From Devosia sp. Leaf420 (GTDB lineage Bacteria > Pseudomonadota > Alphaproteobacteria > Rhizobiales > Devosiaceae): DNA of 64,000 bases. Positions within the stretch are counted from its first letter, which is position 1; every line of letters starts with the position of its first letter. Both the position numbers and the translations under genes were made by a program. The notes below the pieces were generated by a model that worked only from the letters and a program-made list of their open reading frames with translations, was not told the origin of the DNA and did no database searches. The DNA lies in assembly GCF_001425445.1 (NCBI RefSeq), contig NZ_LMQU01000010.1:131501-195500 (forward strand), written 5' to 3'. Positions 50,542 through 58,736 of this stretch are shown piece by piece.

Positions 50542-52005
50542 ATGTATCAGCCACTCAAATCCGATGCTGTTGCGCCTGCCCCCGCCGGGCTTCCGCGCCG
50601 TCCGATTGGGCAGCGCCCGCTGCGTATCGAGCCGCTTGTGCAGCCAAAGCCGCCTCAGGCGGTCCTCGCGACCATCACCCCGATCGTCATTCTCGGCTGG
50701 GTTCGTCGCTTCTGGCTCATCGCGCTGGTGCTCGCCGTTCTCGGCGCCATAGCGGGCTATGCCGGGGGCACGATCATTCCGCCGCGCTACACCAGCTATT
50801 CCGATATCCTGCTTGATCCCAACGATCTCCAGCTCGTTGCCGACGATCTCTATTCCCGCGCGGCCCAGGGCGATGCGCAATTGATCGACGTCGAAAGCAA
50901 GATGCGCATTCTCTCTTCGATCAGCGTTCTCGGCCGCGTCGTCGACGAACTCAACCTCGCCGAAAATCTCGATTTCGCCGATCCCGCCGATGCGAACCAG
51001 GCCGGCTCCGATAATCGCCTCGCCGCCATTCGCTCTCTCTCCGATCGCGTCCGCGTCAGCCGCGAAGAACGCTCTTATGTGGTGACGGCATCTGTCTGGG
51101 CCCGCACCCCGGCCCTTTCGGCAGCCATCACCAATTCTCTCGTCAACGCCTTCCTCGTCGAATTGGCCGATGCCGATTCCGAGGGCGCGCGCAACGCCTC
51201 CGATGCCCTCAACCTGCGCCTGACCGAATTGCGCAACGATGCCGCCGCCGCTGAATCCGCCGTCGTCGATTATCGGCGGGCTAATAACCTCCCCATGTCG
51301 AGCGATGGCCAGCTCAGCACGCAGAGCGCCGTGCAGATCAACACCCAGGTCGATACCGCGCGCGAAACGCTGATCGCCGCCGAGGCGCGCTATGCCGCCC
51401 TCAATTCCGGCACGGCCAGCGCCGATGCGCAGGAAACCGAGACACTCGCCCAACTCCGCCGCGAATATGCCATCGCCAAGCAAAAGGCCGATGCGCTCGC
51501 CGCCACCATGGGCCCGCGTCATCCCAATCTTGCAACCGCCCGCGCCGAACAGACGGCGCTCCAGGGCGAGATCGATGCCGAAGTGGCTCGCACCGTTGAA
51601 ACCGCCCGCACCGATCTCCAGCGCGCTCGCGATGTCTTCGACCAGCTCAGCAATGCTGCAGGCACGCAGATGGGCAATGTCTTTACCGACGAGCAGGCCC
51701 AACTCGAACTGCGGCAGCTCGAGCGCACCGCCGCCTCGAGCGTCGCCATTTATGAAGCCTATCTCACCCGCGCCCAGCAGGTTGCCGAACGCAGCCAGCT
51801 CAACACCTCAAAAGTGCGCGTCATTTCTCCCGCTGTCGAACCCATCGCCCGCAGCTATCCGCCCCGCAGCATGGTCCTCGCCGCCGGCGGCTTCTTCGGC
51901 GGCCTCATGCTTGGCCTAGCCCTCGCCGCCGCTCTCGGCCTCCTCACCACCCTCATGCCCCAACGCCCGCGCCGCGCGCAAAAGACCAGGGTCAAAACCG
52001 CCTAA
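50542..52005 (+). CDS. Wzz/GumC-like polysaccharide chain-length protein
   Basis: Inner-membrane co-polymerase of surface polysaccharide export, 487 residues. First helix WLIALVLAVLGAIAGYAGG near residue 55, a large periplasmic part with Wzz features (YTSYSDILLDPNDLQLV; GNVR-like QLELRQLERTAASSVAIYEAYLTRAQQV) and coiled coil around 210-380, then SPAVEPIARSYPPRSMVLAAGGFFGGLML leading into the second helix. It stops after a short basic tail, with no tyrosine-kinase domain and no kinase gene beside it. It starts the polysaccharide region. Confidence 0.85.
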   Translation: MYQPLKSDAVAPAPAGLPRRPIGQRPLRIEPLVQPKPPQAVLATITPIVILGWVRRFWLIALVLAVLGAIAGYAGGTIIPPRYTSYSDILLDPNDLQLVADDLYSRAAQGDAQLIDVESKMRILSSISVLGRVVDELNLAENLDFADPADANQAGSDNRLAAIRSLSDRVRVSREERSYVVTASVWARTPALSAAITNSLVNAFLVELADADSEGARNASDALNLRLTELRNDAAAAESAVVDYRRANNLPMSSDGQLSTQSAVQINTQVDTARETLIAAEARYAALNSGTASADAQETETLAQLRREYAIAKQKADALAATMGPRHPNLATARAEQTALQGEIDAEVARTVETARTDLQRARDVFDQLSNAAGTQMGNVFTDEQAQLELRQLERTAASSVAIYEAYLTRAQQVAERSQLNTSKVRVISPAVEPIARSYPPRSMVLAAGGFFGGLMLGLALAAALGLLTTLMPQRPRRAQKTRVKTA

Positions 52006-52032
52006 AGCGTCGCAGCTCCCACCCTACCGGCT

Positions 52033-52066
52033 GTCACCCCGACGAAAGCCGGGGCCCATCCCCAGG
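52033..52066. repeat. Dispersed repeat, copy 2 (GTCACCCCGACGAAAGCC type)
   Basis: Second copy of the element at 45525-45558. It lies just after the Wzz-like stop codon. Confidence 0.6.
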
Positions 52067-52147
52067 TCTCAAGCTCGATCCCCGCCATAGCCGGCGACAA
52101 TCCAATCCGAACTCATTTGGATCAACCAAGCTTACCCCGCCCCCCTC

Positions 52148-52230
52148 TTCCCTCGGGCTCGACCCGAGGGCCCACGCGGGAGCCACAAGCATTTCCGCAC
52201 AAGAAAGTAACTCAAGCCCAGGGGAAAGAC
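52148..52230. repeat. Inverted repeat, copy 2 (CTTCCCTCGGGCTCGACCCG type), right arm degraded
   Basis: The left arm 52148-52173 matches 45637-45662 and is followed by the same ACGCGGGAGCCAC stretch. The right arm near 52209-52230 is recognisable but altered. Confidence 0.6.
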
Positions 52231-52256
52231 GGAGGCGATAGCACCAAGAGCACAGC

Positions 52257-52280
52257 GTCATTCCCGCGCAAGCGGGAATC
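52257..52280. repeat. Short palindromic repeat (GTCATTCCCGCGCAAGCGGGAATC)
   Basis: ATTCCCGC and GCGGGAAT form a perfect stem around GCAA. It lies 20 bases from the stop of the convergent WecG-type gene and could serve as its 3' hairpin. A degenerate copy is near 45355. Confidence 0.6.
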
Positions 52281-52299
52281 CCGGCTTGCGAGACCGCCA

Positions 52300-53091
52300 C
52301 TACTTCGAATGAAAAATAATCTGCCAGAGCGCGGCGGGATTGGTCTTGATATAGCGCCCCAAAAGCCGCCTTGGCTCGAGAATGGCGCGATAGGCCCATT
52401 CCATGCCGATATCCTGCATCCACTTCGGTGCCCGGCTATTCTTGCCCGAAAGAAAATCGAACAGCCCGCCCGAGGTCTTGATCACCCCGACCCCGCGTAG
52501 CGCCTCGATATTGCGCGCAACGAATTCCTGCTCCTTGGGCACACCAAGGCCGATCCAGAGAATGTCCGGCTTGGTGGCCACGATCTCGGCGATCACCGCC
52601 GCTTCCTGATCCCGGCTGAAATAGCCGTCGCGAGCCCCGGCAAAGATCAGGTTGGGATAGCGCCAGCGCATATTCGAGACCGACCGCCGATTGACCTCCG
52701 GCGTCGCGCCCAGAAAATAAAAGCTGACGCCCGCCTTCTGCGCGAGACGCGCCACGGCATGGATAAGATCGGTGGTGGCGACGCGCTCGGTGATTTCGTC
52801 GCTCGCTACATAGCCCGAGAGCTTGACCATCGGCATGCCGTCGGCATGCACCTGGTCTGCCTCGGTCACGAGGTTGCGAAACGCCTCGTCTTCGGAAGCC
52901 AGCGCGATCACCTGCCCATTGGCGGACGTCGAATAGAAGGGACGCACGTCCTGGCCACGCGCCCAGAGCGCCGTGCGCACGAGCATGCGCGCAGACTCTT
53001 CCATGCCGAGAACCGACACGGGAAGTCCGCCGATGACGGTGGTCGGTTCTTCGATGACCAAGCCGTCTTTCGTGGGCTCGAAAGGCTTCAT
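52300..53091 (-). CDS. WecG/TagA/CpsF-family glycosyltransferase
   Basis: GT26 enzyme that adds a sugar (ManNAc or glucuronic acid-type in known members) to a lipid-linked intermediate, 263 residues. Signature places: FYSTSANGQVIALASED, QVHADGMPMVKLSGY (catalytic Asp), FYFLGATPEVNRRSVSNMRWRYPNL, IAEIVATKPDILWIGLGVPKEQEF, and the C-terminal SGGLFDFLSGKNSRAPKWMQDIGMEWAYRAILEPRRLLGRY. It is like GumM. The sugar is not predictable from sequence. Confidence 0.9.
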   Translation of the reverse strand: MKPFEPTKDGLVIEEPTTVIGGLPVSVLGMEESARMLVRTALWARGQDVRPFYSTSANGQVIALASEDEAFRNLVTEADQVHADGMPMVKLSGYVASDEITERVATTDLIHAVARLAQKAGVSFYFLGATPEVNRRSVSNMRWRYPNLIFAGARDGYFSRDQEAAVIAEIVATKPDILWIGLGVPKEQEFVARNIEALRGVGVIKTSGGLFDFLSGKNSRAPKWMQDIGMEWAYRAILEPRRLLGRYIKTNPAALWQIIFHSK

Positions 53092-53198
53092 GGGCTTACC
53101 TTCAAACTACGTCACATCAGCAGTGCCATGGGGGGCAGGAGGTGTAAAACGCAGACTAGGCGAAGCATTAATGGCCGTTTGGAACGATAGACCGCATT

Positions 53199-54269
53199 TT
53201 AACGAGCTGCCGGCCCGTCAAGACGATGAGTAATGTCCTGCCAAAGCGTAGCGATTTCCGCCTCCGCAGACAAGATGCTGTGAGCACTCGATTTTGCAGC
53301 GATTACAGCCTCGGCAATGGCGGGAATGTCGGCCGCGAACGGCACGAGATGGATCTGTCCTTCGGCAATTAACCTAAGGAACAGACGATGATGGGCCAGC
53401 GCATCATCATGCTCGGGCGCATTGACGACGACGGGCTTGCCCGAAAGCGCCGCGGCCAGCACGCTACCGCGCCGCGCCGTCAGCCCCTCGGCAAAAATAT
53501 AGCAGAACACGTCGACCGCTTCGAATATACCGGCCAGTTCATCGTCCCCCGCCACGAACCCTGTGACAATGACCCGATCGCGCAATCCCAGCGCCTCGAC
53601 CCGCGCAAAAAACTGCGCCTCGACATCGTCCATTCCCTTGATGAACGATCCGGCAAAGACGACGCCCACATCGTGGCCATCGCCCAAGAGGCGCGCCGCG
53701 ACATCGAGCACGAGCCCAGACTGCTTCTTGGGATAGATCGAGCCGAACTGCCCAAGGATCATCCGCCCCGCCGCCCGCATCTCTTGCAGGCGCGCGCTAT
53801 GGACCGTCGGCCGCGGCACCACTTCGGGCGCGATATTGGGCGGAATGGGAATGACCACCCGGTCCCGCGTCAATAGCCCCGAAAGCCGCGTTCCCGAAAA
53901 CTCCGCCGCAATCTCGGGCGCCGAAAACACCAGCCGGTTCGAGAGCAGCACCACCGGCATCAAGACGATCCGCCGCTTCCAGTCGAGCGCCAGCCATTCA
54001 TGCAGCACGCTCACCACATCCCGGCCCATCACCCGCGCCAAAAGTGCCGTCAGCCCCGACGCCAGAAGCTTCTTCTTCCAGGCAACGATCGGAAAATTGA
54101 AAACCACGGCATCGCTCGCGGCAATGGCCCGCCGCACCGCCCCAAATCCCGACCCAAGCACTGCAGTACGTGCCCGCCCCCCCAGCGCCTCAGCCAAAAG
54201 CCGCGAAAACGCCTCGACCCCACACGTCTCCGCCGCCGCTGAAATCAGAACGAGGTATTTTGGGCGCAC
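53199..54269 (-). CDS. Glycosyltransferase, GT4-like
   Basis: Cytoplasmic or membrane-associated sugar transferase of GT-B fold, 356 residues from GTG 54269. The C-terminal half carries the usual nucleotide-sugar site: MILGQFGSIYPKKQSGLVLDVAARLL, VGVVFAGSFIKGMD, VIVTGFVAGDDELAGIFEAVDVFCYIFAEGLTARRGSVLAAALSGKPVVV, where the EGLTARRGS stretch is an EX7E-like variant. The N-terminal acceptor half is less conserved (CGVEAFSRLLAEAL, VSVLHEWLALDW). Specific sugar unknown. Confidence 0.82.
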   Translation of the reverse strand: MRPKYLVLISAAAETCGVEAFSRLLAEALGGRARTAVLGSGFGAVRRAIAASDAVVFNFPIVAWKKKLLASGLTALLARVMGRDVVSVLHEWLALDWKRRIVLMPVVLLSNRLVFSAPEIAAEFSGTRLSGLLTRDRVVIPIPPNIAPEVVPRPTVHSARLQEMRAAGRMILGQFGSIYPKKQSGLVLDVAARLLGDGHDVGVVFAGSFIKGMDDVEAQFFARVEALGLRDRVIVTGFVAGDDELAGIFEAVDVFCYIFAEGLTARRGSVLAAALSGKPVVVNAPEHDDALAHHRLFLRLIAEGQIHLVPFAADIPAIAEAVIAAKSSAHSILSAEAEIATLWQDITHRLDGPAAR

Positions 54270-54357
54270 GTCTATCTCGATTCCGAGCTCTGGCCGGGTA
54301 ACGCTACCTTAGCCTCGCCCCGTTAACGTCGGCTTGCCCCATCCGGCAGGAGAAACC

Positions 54358-55218
54358 ATGACCGCCTCGATCTCGCTGATCACACCCAGCTATTCCGGGG
54401 ATTTTGCGAGCTGTCAGCTGCTCTGCGAGAGCATGGACAAGTTCGTCTCGGGCTATGACATGCACTATATCGTGGTTGGCGACGAAGATGTGAGCTTGTT
54501 CGCGCCCCTTGCCGGACCTAAGCGGCGAATTGTCTCCAATTCCGCGCTCCTCCCAAAATTCTGGTCGATCGGCCGCTGGCGTGGCCGCCGCTATTGGTGG
54601 GCGCCGGGTCTCGGTCTCCCCGTCTATGGCTGGCATCTCCAGCAATTGCGCAAGATCGCGATGACGCTGCAACAGGACAGCGATTGGGTCATGTGCGTCG
54701 ATTCCGACAATTGCTTCTGCCGGCCTTTCGACCTCGGCGAAATCACCCGCAGCAATAAGATCCCGCATTTCGTCACGCCTGCCGGCATCAAGGCTGACCG
54801 TCCGAACCACATCAAATGGCTCAACAACGCTCATGCCCTTCTCGGCCTTCCGGCCCCGACGCTGCCGCATGATGATTTCATCGGACCCATGATCGTCTGG
54901 GAGCGCGAAACCGTCCGCGTCATGGTCGAAAAGATCGAGACCCTATCGAAAAAGCCGTGGTGGTCGGCCATCGCCCGCCAGCGCCAGTTCTCGGAATATC
55001 TGATTTATGGCGCAGCCGTTGCCAGCGATCCCGCCATTGCCGATCGCCACGAGCGCACAACCGACACCTGGTGCCTGACCTATTGGGAAGGTCCGGCCCT
55101 CAACGAGCAATCCCTCGCCGACTTCATCCGTCAGCTCGCCCCGCATCAGAACTCGATCACCATCCAGTCCCACACCCAGACGCCCGCTGCGGTCATTCGG
55201 AAAGTCGTACTCGCCTAG
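54358..55218 (+). CDS. DUF6492-like putative glycosyltransferase
   Basis: 286 residues from ATG 54358, preceded by AGGAGA. It starts TASISLITPSYSGDFASCQLLCESMDKFV and has DWVMCVDSDNCFCRPFDL, a DXD-type metal and nucleotide-sugar motif. WYAA-type aromatic patches (WSIGRWRGRRYWWAPGLGLPVYGWHLQQL) are typical of this little-studied family, which is found in polysaccharide clusters. Its 3' end overlaps the convergent GT2 gene by four bases. Function as a glycosyltransferase is inferred. Confidence 0.7.
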   Translation: MTASISLITPSYSGDFASCQLLCESMDKFVSGYDMHYIVVGDEDVSLFAPLAGPKRRIVSNSALLPKFWSIGRWRGRRYWWAPGLGLPVYGWHLQQLRKIAMTLQQDSDWVMCVDSDNCFCRPFDLGEITRSNKIPHFVTPAGIKADRPNHIKWLNNAHALLGLPAPTLPHDDFIGPMIVWERETVRVMVEKIETLSKKPWWSAIARQRQFSEYLIYGAAVASDPAIADRHERTTDTWCLTYWEGPALNEQSLADFIRQLAPHQNSITIQSHTQTPAAVIRKVVLA

Positions 55219-56135
55219 CGCTTGGCCTTATAAGGCGCCGGCAGAATACCAAGCCCGGCCATGATCCGACCGATAGGTAAGAGCAGCGGATGGCTGGCAC
55301 CAAGCAAGGACCGGGTCCCAGCGAGAGCCTTTACGCCCCGCAAAACCCCAAGGCCCAGACTGCCGATATTCTTCGCCCAGGCTTTGCCCGCTGGCATATG
55401 CGTGCGATCGACCACATAATTGATGCTGCCGGTCCGTATAGAGCGCCGTGTCAGGAATTTCGCCGTGACGCGATCAGCCGGCACATATTCAACGATCACC
55501 GCCTCTTCGCACCACCAGGTCTTGAACCCGCGCAATTTGCAGCGGGTAAAAAATTCCATGTCGCCGCCACCAAGGAAATTGAAGCGCACATCGAATGGCG
55601 GCTTGTCCATCGCCTCGAACACCCCGCGGCGAATGAGGCAATTGCCCGACCCGTGGATCTGATCGACCTGCCTTGTCGTCCCATCGATCGAAAAGAACAG
55701 CGGATGCTGCGCGACGGCTGGGGAAACCGGCACATCGAAGCGCCGCACCACCGGCCCCCCGACGATATCAGCGGTCTCCCGATTAGCGAGAGCAACGATG
55801 CTAGCGAGCCAGCCGGGCATCGCTTCCTCGTCATCGTCGATCATCAGGAAGTATTCCGCCCCGGCAAAGGCCGCCTGTGCCTCCCCAAAAGCCCGGTTGA
55901 TCGCGTGGCAATTGCCTTGGTTGGGCTCGACCAGCACCAGATGGTCAAGCGCACTCTCGGCCATGATCGATCGCGCCCGCGCCGCGCCTTCGGCCGTGCC
56001 CGCATCATTGTCGACGATAACGACCGCAAAGCCGAACGTCGTCTCCTGCGCCAAAACGGATCTGAGGGTCCGCTCCAGCCAGTCGGGCCGACGAAATGTC
56101 GGGATGCAGACCACCGCGCGGATCGGACCTGCCAT
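55215..56135 (-). CDS. Glycosyltransferase family 2 protein
   Basis: GT-A fold transferase, 306 residues from ATG 56135; a GTG at 56153 is possible. Hallmarks: IRAVVCIPTFRRPDWLERTLRSVLAQE, FAVVIVDNDAGTAEGAARARSI, LVEPNQGNCHAINRAFGEAQ, YFLMIDDDEEAMPGWL (DXD motif), and FNFLGGGDMEFFTRCKLRGFKTWWCEEAVIVEYVP (the ED-type acid). The C-terminus is hydrophobic and basic. It is downstream of the Wzy-like gene on the same strand. Confidence 0.88.
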   Translation of the reverse strand: MAGPIRAVVCIPTFRRPDWLERTLRSVLAQETTFGFAVVIVDNDAGTAEGAARARSIMAESALDHLVLVEPNQGNCHAINRAFGEAQAAFAGAEYFLMIDDDEEAMPGWLASIVALANRETADIVGGPVVRRFDVPVSPAVAQHPLFFSIDGTTRQVDQIHGSGNCLIRRGVFEAMDKPPFDVRFNFLGGGDMEFFTRCKLRGFKTWWCEEAVIVEYVPADRVTAKFLTRRSIRTGSINYVVDRTHMPAGKAWAKNIGSLGLGVLRGVKALAGTRSLLGASHPLLLPIGRIMAGLGILPAPYKAKR

Positions 56136-56163
56136 TTGTTCTTCGCGCCTCACCTGCCGCCAC

Positions 56164-57501
56164 TCACACGGATGCCGGTTGCAATGCGGATGGCCCGGTC
56201 ACCGGCTTTTCCACCAGATGGGCATAGGCCTGCAAGCGCAGACCGAAGACGGCAATCAGCATGGTAAACCAGATCGGACCATTGTTTTCGAAGAATGGAC
56301 TTTCGAACGAACTTGAAAACAGCGCGAACATCCAGATCCGCGTATAAAGCCGCGTCAGGTCGGGCTCCGCGCCCCGCGCCAGCGCCACCGAAGCATGATG
56401 GGCCGGCAATATCACGAGCCATACGACGACCAGCACCAGCAAGGGGATGCCGCCATTGATGAGCTGGTCGAGATAGGCGTTATGCGCATTTGCCGCCGTC
56501 ACCGCCCAAGTGGCCGCCGATTGATTGCCGTAAAACAGCGCATCCGTCTGCCAGAATGATTGGAAGCCGTATCCAGTAAAGAGCCGGCTGCCCACTGCAT
56601 CGAGGGCCAACTTCCAGATCGAGGCGCGATCGGTAAAGCTCGCGTCGATCCCGAGCCCACTGACGAAATCCTTGATCGCCGGCACGGCGACGACTGAGAG
56701 AATGACGACATTGAGGACCAGCAGGCTCCCCGCCACCAGCACATAACGCATGGTTCCCGCGCGCTCGAACATCCAGACGAGCACGAGAATGGCCGGCAAC
56801 ATCGCGGCCGAAGTCTTGCCCCCCGAATTGAGGAGGAAAATCCCAGCCAAGACTGTCAGAAAAAAACCGCCCCAATAGGACCGCGTCTTCATCAGATAAA
56901 GGCCGAAAAACAAGGCAAAACCCATCGCGGCCGAAGCCACGTTCTTATGCCCGAAATGGCCGCGCCAATCGCCCGCCAGTGCAGCTTCGGCGATATCGCT
57001 CGCCTGGTGAATGCCACGCGCCGGCAGCACGAACACCCCGAAATAGGAGAGCGCCACGGCAAAGCAGATGCAAATCCCCGCCAGCCGGGCGAAATGCGCA
57101 GTGTCCCGCGGCAGGAGCAGCATGGCGCTTGCCGAAAGCACGACCAGCGCCGAATAGACCGTGCGGCGCAGCGCCGCGTCCGGCGTGTCGGAGAAAAAGA
57201 TCGTCAGTGAGATCCAGACAAACACCAGCGCCACCGGCCCGAAGGCACGAAAGGCCAGTTCGCGCCCCGGATGGAAAAACAGCATGGTCATGACGAGGAG
57301 AGACATGCCGAAGACGATGATCTGGGTGAACACATTGGAGCTCTCGCCATAGGCGGCGAGCTGGGCCGCCGTGCTCGGTGGCGGCAAGGGATTGAGCCCA
57401 ATCCAGAAATAGCAAAAGACCACGACGAACAATATGGACGCGAACCATCCGCCTTGGGGATTATAGGGCTCCGCACTGAGGTCAGACACTGGCGCCTCCA
57501 T
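56164..57501 (-). CDS. O-antigen ligase/polymerase-family membrane protein (Wzy-like)
   Basis: Multi-pass inner-membrane protein, 445 residues from ATG 57501, with about 11 hydrophobic helices. The large loop in the second half contains FTDRASIWKLALDAVGSRLFTGYGFQSFW and ANAHNAYLDQLINGGIPLLVLVVVWL, the Wzy_C pattern with the R-x-x-x-W and H-N-x-Y-L motifs of polymerases and WaaL ligases. It probably polymerises repeat units in the periplasm. The downstream GT2 gene starts 28 bases later. Confidence 0.86.
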   Translation of the reverse strand: MEAPVSDLSAEPYNPQGGWFASILFVVVFCYFWIGLNPLPPPSTAAQLAAYGESSNVFTQIIVFGMSLLVMTMLFFHPGRELAFRAFGPVALVFVWISLTIFFSDTPDAALRRTVYSALVVLSASAMLLLPRDTAHFARLAGICICFAVALSYFGVFVLPARGIHQASDIAEAALAGDWRGHFGHKNVASAAMGFALFFGLYLMKTRSYWGGFFLTVLAGIFLLNSGGKTSAAMLPAILVLVWMFERAGTMRYVLVAGSLLVLNVVILSVVAVPAIKDFVSGLGIDASFTDRASIWKLALDAVGSRLFTGYGFQSFWQTDALFYGNQSAATWAVTAANAHNAYLDQLINGGIPLLVLVVVWLVILPAHHASVALARGAEPDLTRLYTRIWMFALFSSSFESPFFENNGPIWFTMLIAVFGLRLQAYAHLVEKPVTGPSALQPASV

Positions 57502-57671
57502 TGCCGCCAATCTGCCAGCAAAGTCTGGATAATTCCTTCATGCTCAAGGCCAATTAGCCCAGCATTAACGGTGCGGACCATGCGGGCATGAGAATTCCTT
57601 CCATTGCCGCTATTATGCTGCGATTGGCTGAAGACTGGCGCGATGCCGCCACGTTGAAAAGGGCTCTCTTC

Positions 57672-58730
57672 ATGCGCAGGCGCGATTTCGTCCTCGGTGC
57701 GTTAGGCACGAGTGCCCTCTCCTATATCAAGCCGGGTTTGGCTTTGGCGCAATCAAAGCGCCCCGCCATTCCCTATGGCGCCGCCATCCGCGATGGCGCC
57801 ATGGTTGATGATCCCTTCTATCCTCAGGCCATCATTAAGTATTGTCAGCAGGTCGTCGGCGAAGGCAATCTCAAATGGATTACGCTGCGGCCCGACCGGG
57901 AAACCTTCGCGTTCGCAGAAGCCGATGCGCTGATGGCGTTTGCCGATGCCAATGGCATGGAGATGCGGGGCCATAATCTCGTCTGGTATGCCGGCAATCC
58001 CGATTGGGTCGAAGCCATCGGTTCTGCGGAAGAAGCCAAGACCGAACTCGTGCATCACATCGAAACGGTCGTCGGCCGCTATAAAGGCAAGATCCGCAGT
58101 TGGGATGTCATCAACGAGCCGATAGCCGACCAGCCAAGGGCCGAAGCGCCCTATCGCGACTCGATCTGGCTGAAACATCTTGGTCCAGATTATCTCGATC
58201 TCGCGCTGCGCACCACCGCAGCAGTCGATCCGGAAGTACAGCTCGTCATCAACGATTTCGATTTCGAGCAACCCAACGATAAGACCCGCGCTCGCCGCAA
58301 GGCATTCCTCGATATGGTGCGGGGCCTCCAGTCGCGCGATGTCCCGCTTCACGCCATTGGCCTACAGGGTCACATCCAAGGGGAATTGGGCATCGACAAG
58401 CCCGGCCTTACCGCCTTTGTCGCCGAGCTTGCGGCCATGGGTCTCTCGGTTCTCGTGACCGAGCTTGATGTCATCGACAAAATGCTCCCCGGCCCCGAAA
58501 TCGAACGCGACGGCATCATCGCCCAGCGCGCCAAGGATTATCTCGACGCCATTGGCGCCGCCAAGCGTCCCGACGCCGTGCTGACCTGGGGCATCACCGA
58601 TAAACACACCTGGGTTCCGGTCTGGTTCAGCCGCGACGACGGGCTGCCCAACCGCCCCCTGCCGCTCGATGCCGATTACAAGCCCAAACCGATGATGCAG
58701 GTCATCGAAGATTTCTGCGCGGAACAATAG
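57672..58730 (+). CDS. GH10-family endo-glycanase with Tat-type signal
   Basis: Exported glycoside hydrolase of family 10 (endo-1,4-beta-xylanase fold), 352 residues from ATG 57672. The leader MRRRDFVLGALGTSALSYIKPGLALA is a twin-arginine type. Core: NLKWITLRPDRETFAFAEADALMAFADANGMEMRGHNLVW, the acid/base Glu in WDVINEP, VINDFDFEQPNDKTRARR, GLQGHIQGEL, the nucleophile Glu in VLVTELDVID, and LTWGITDKHTWVP near the end. In a polysaccharide cluster it more likely trims the cell's own polymer than degrades plant xylan; that role is inferred. Flippase gene six bases downstream. Confidence 0.87.
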   Translation: MRRRDFVLGALGTSALSYIKPGLALAQSKRPAIPYGAAIRDGAMVDDPFYPQAIIKYCQQVVGEGNLKWITLRPDRETFAFAEADALMAFADANGMEMRGHNLVWYAGNPDWVEAIGSAEEAKTELVHHIETVVGRYKGKIRSWDVINEPIADQPRAEAPYRDSIWLKHLGPDYLDLALRTTAAVDPEVQLVINDFDFEQPNDKTRARRKAFLDMVRGLQSRDVPLHAIGLQGHIQGELGIDKPGLTAFVAELAAMGLSVLVTELDVIDKMLPGPEIERDGIIAQRAKDYLDAIGAAKRPDAVLTWGITDKHTWVPVWFSRDDGLPNRPLPLDADYKPKPMMQVIEDFCAEQ

Positions 58731-58736
58731 GCTCCT

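Noticed and set aside
50050-51702. 550-codon minus-strand frame
   Set aside because: Antisense to the YCII and Wzz-like genes; Gly/Ile/Asp-rich shadow.
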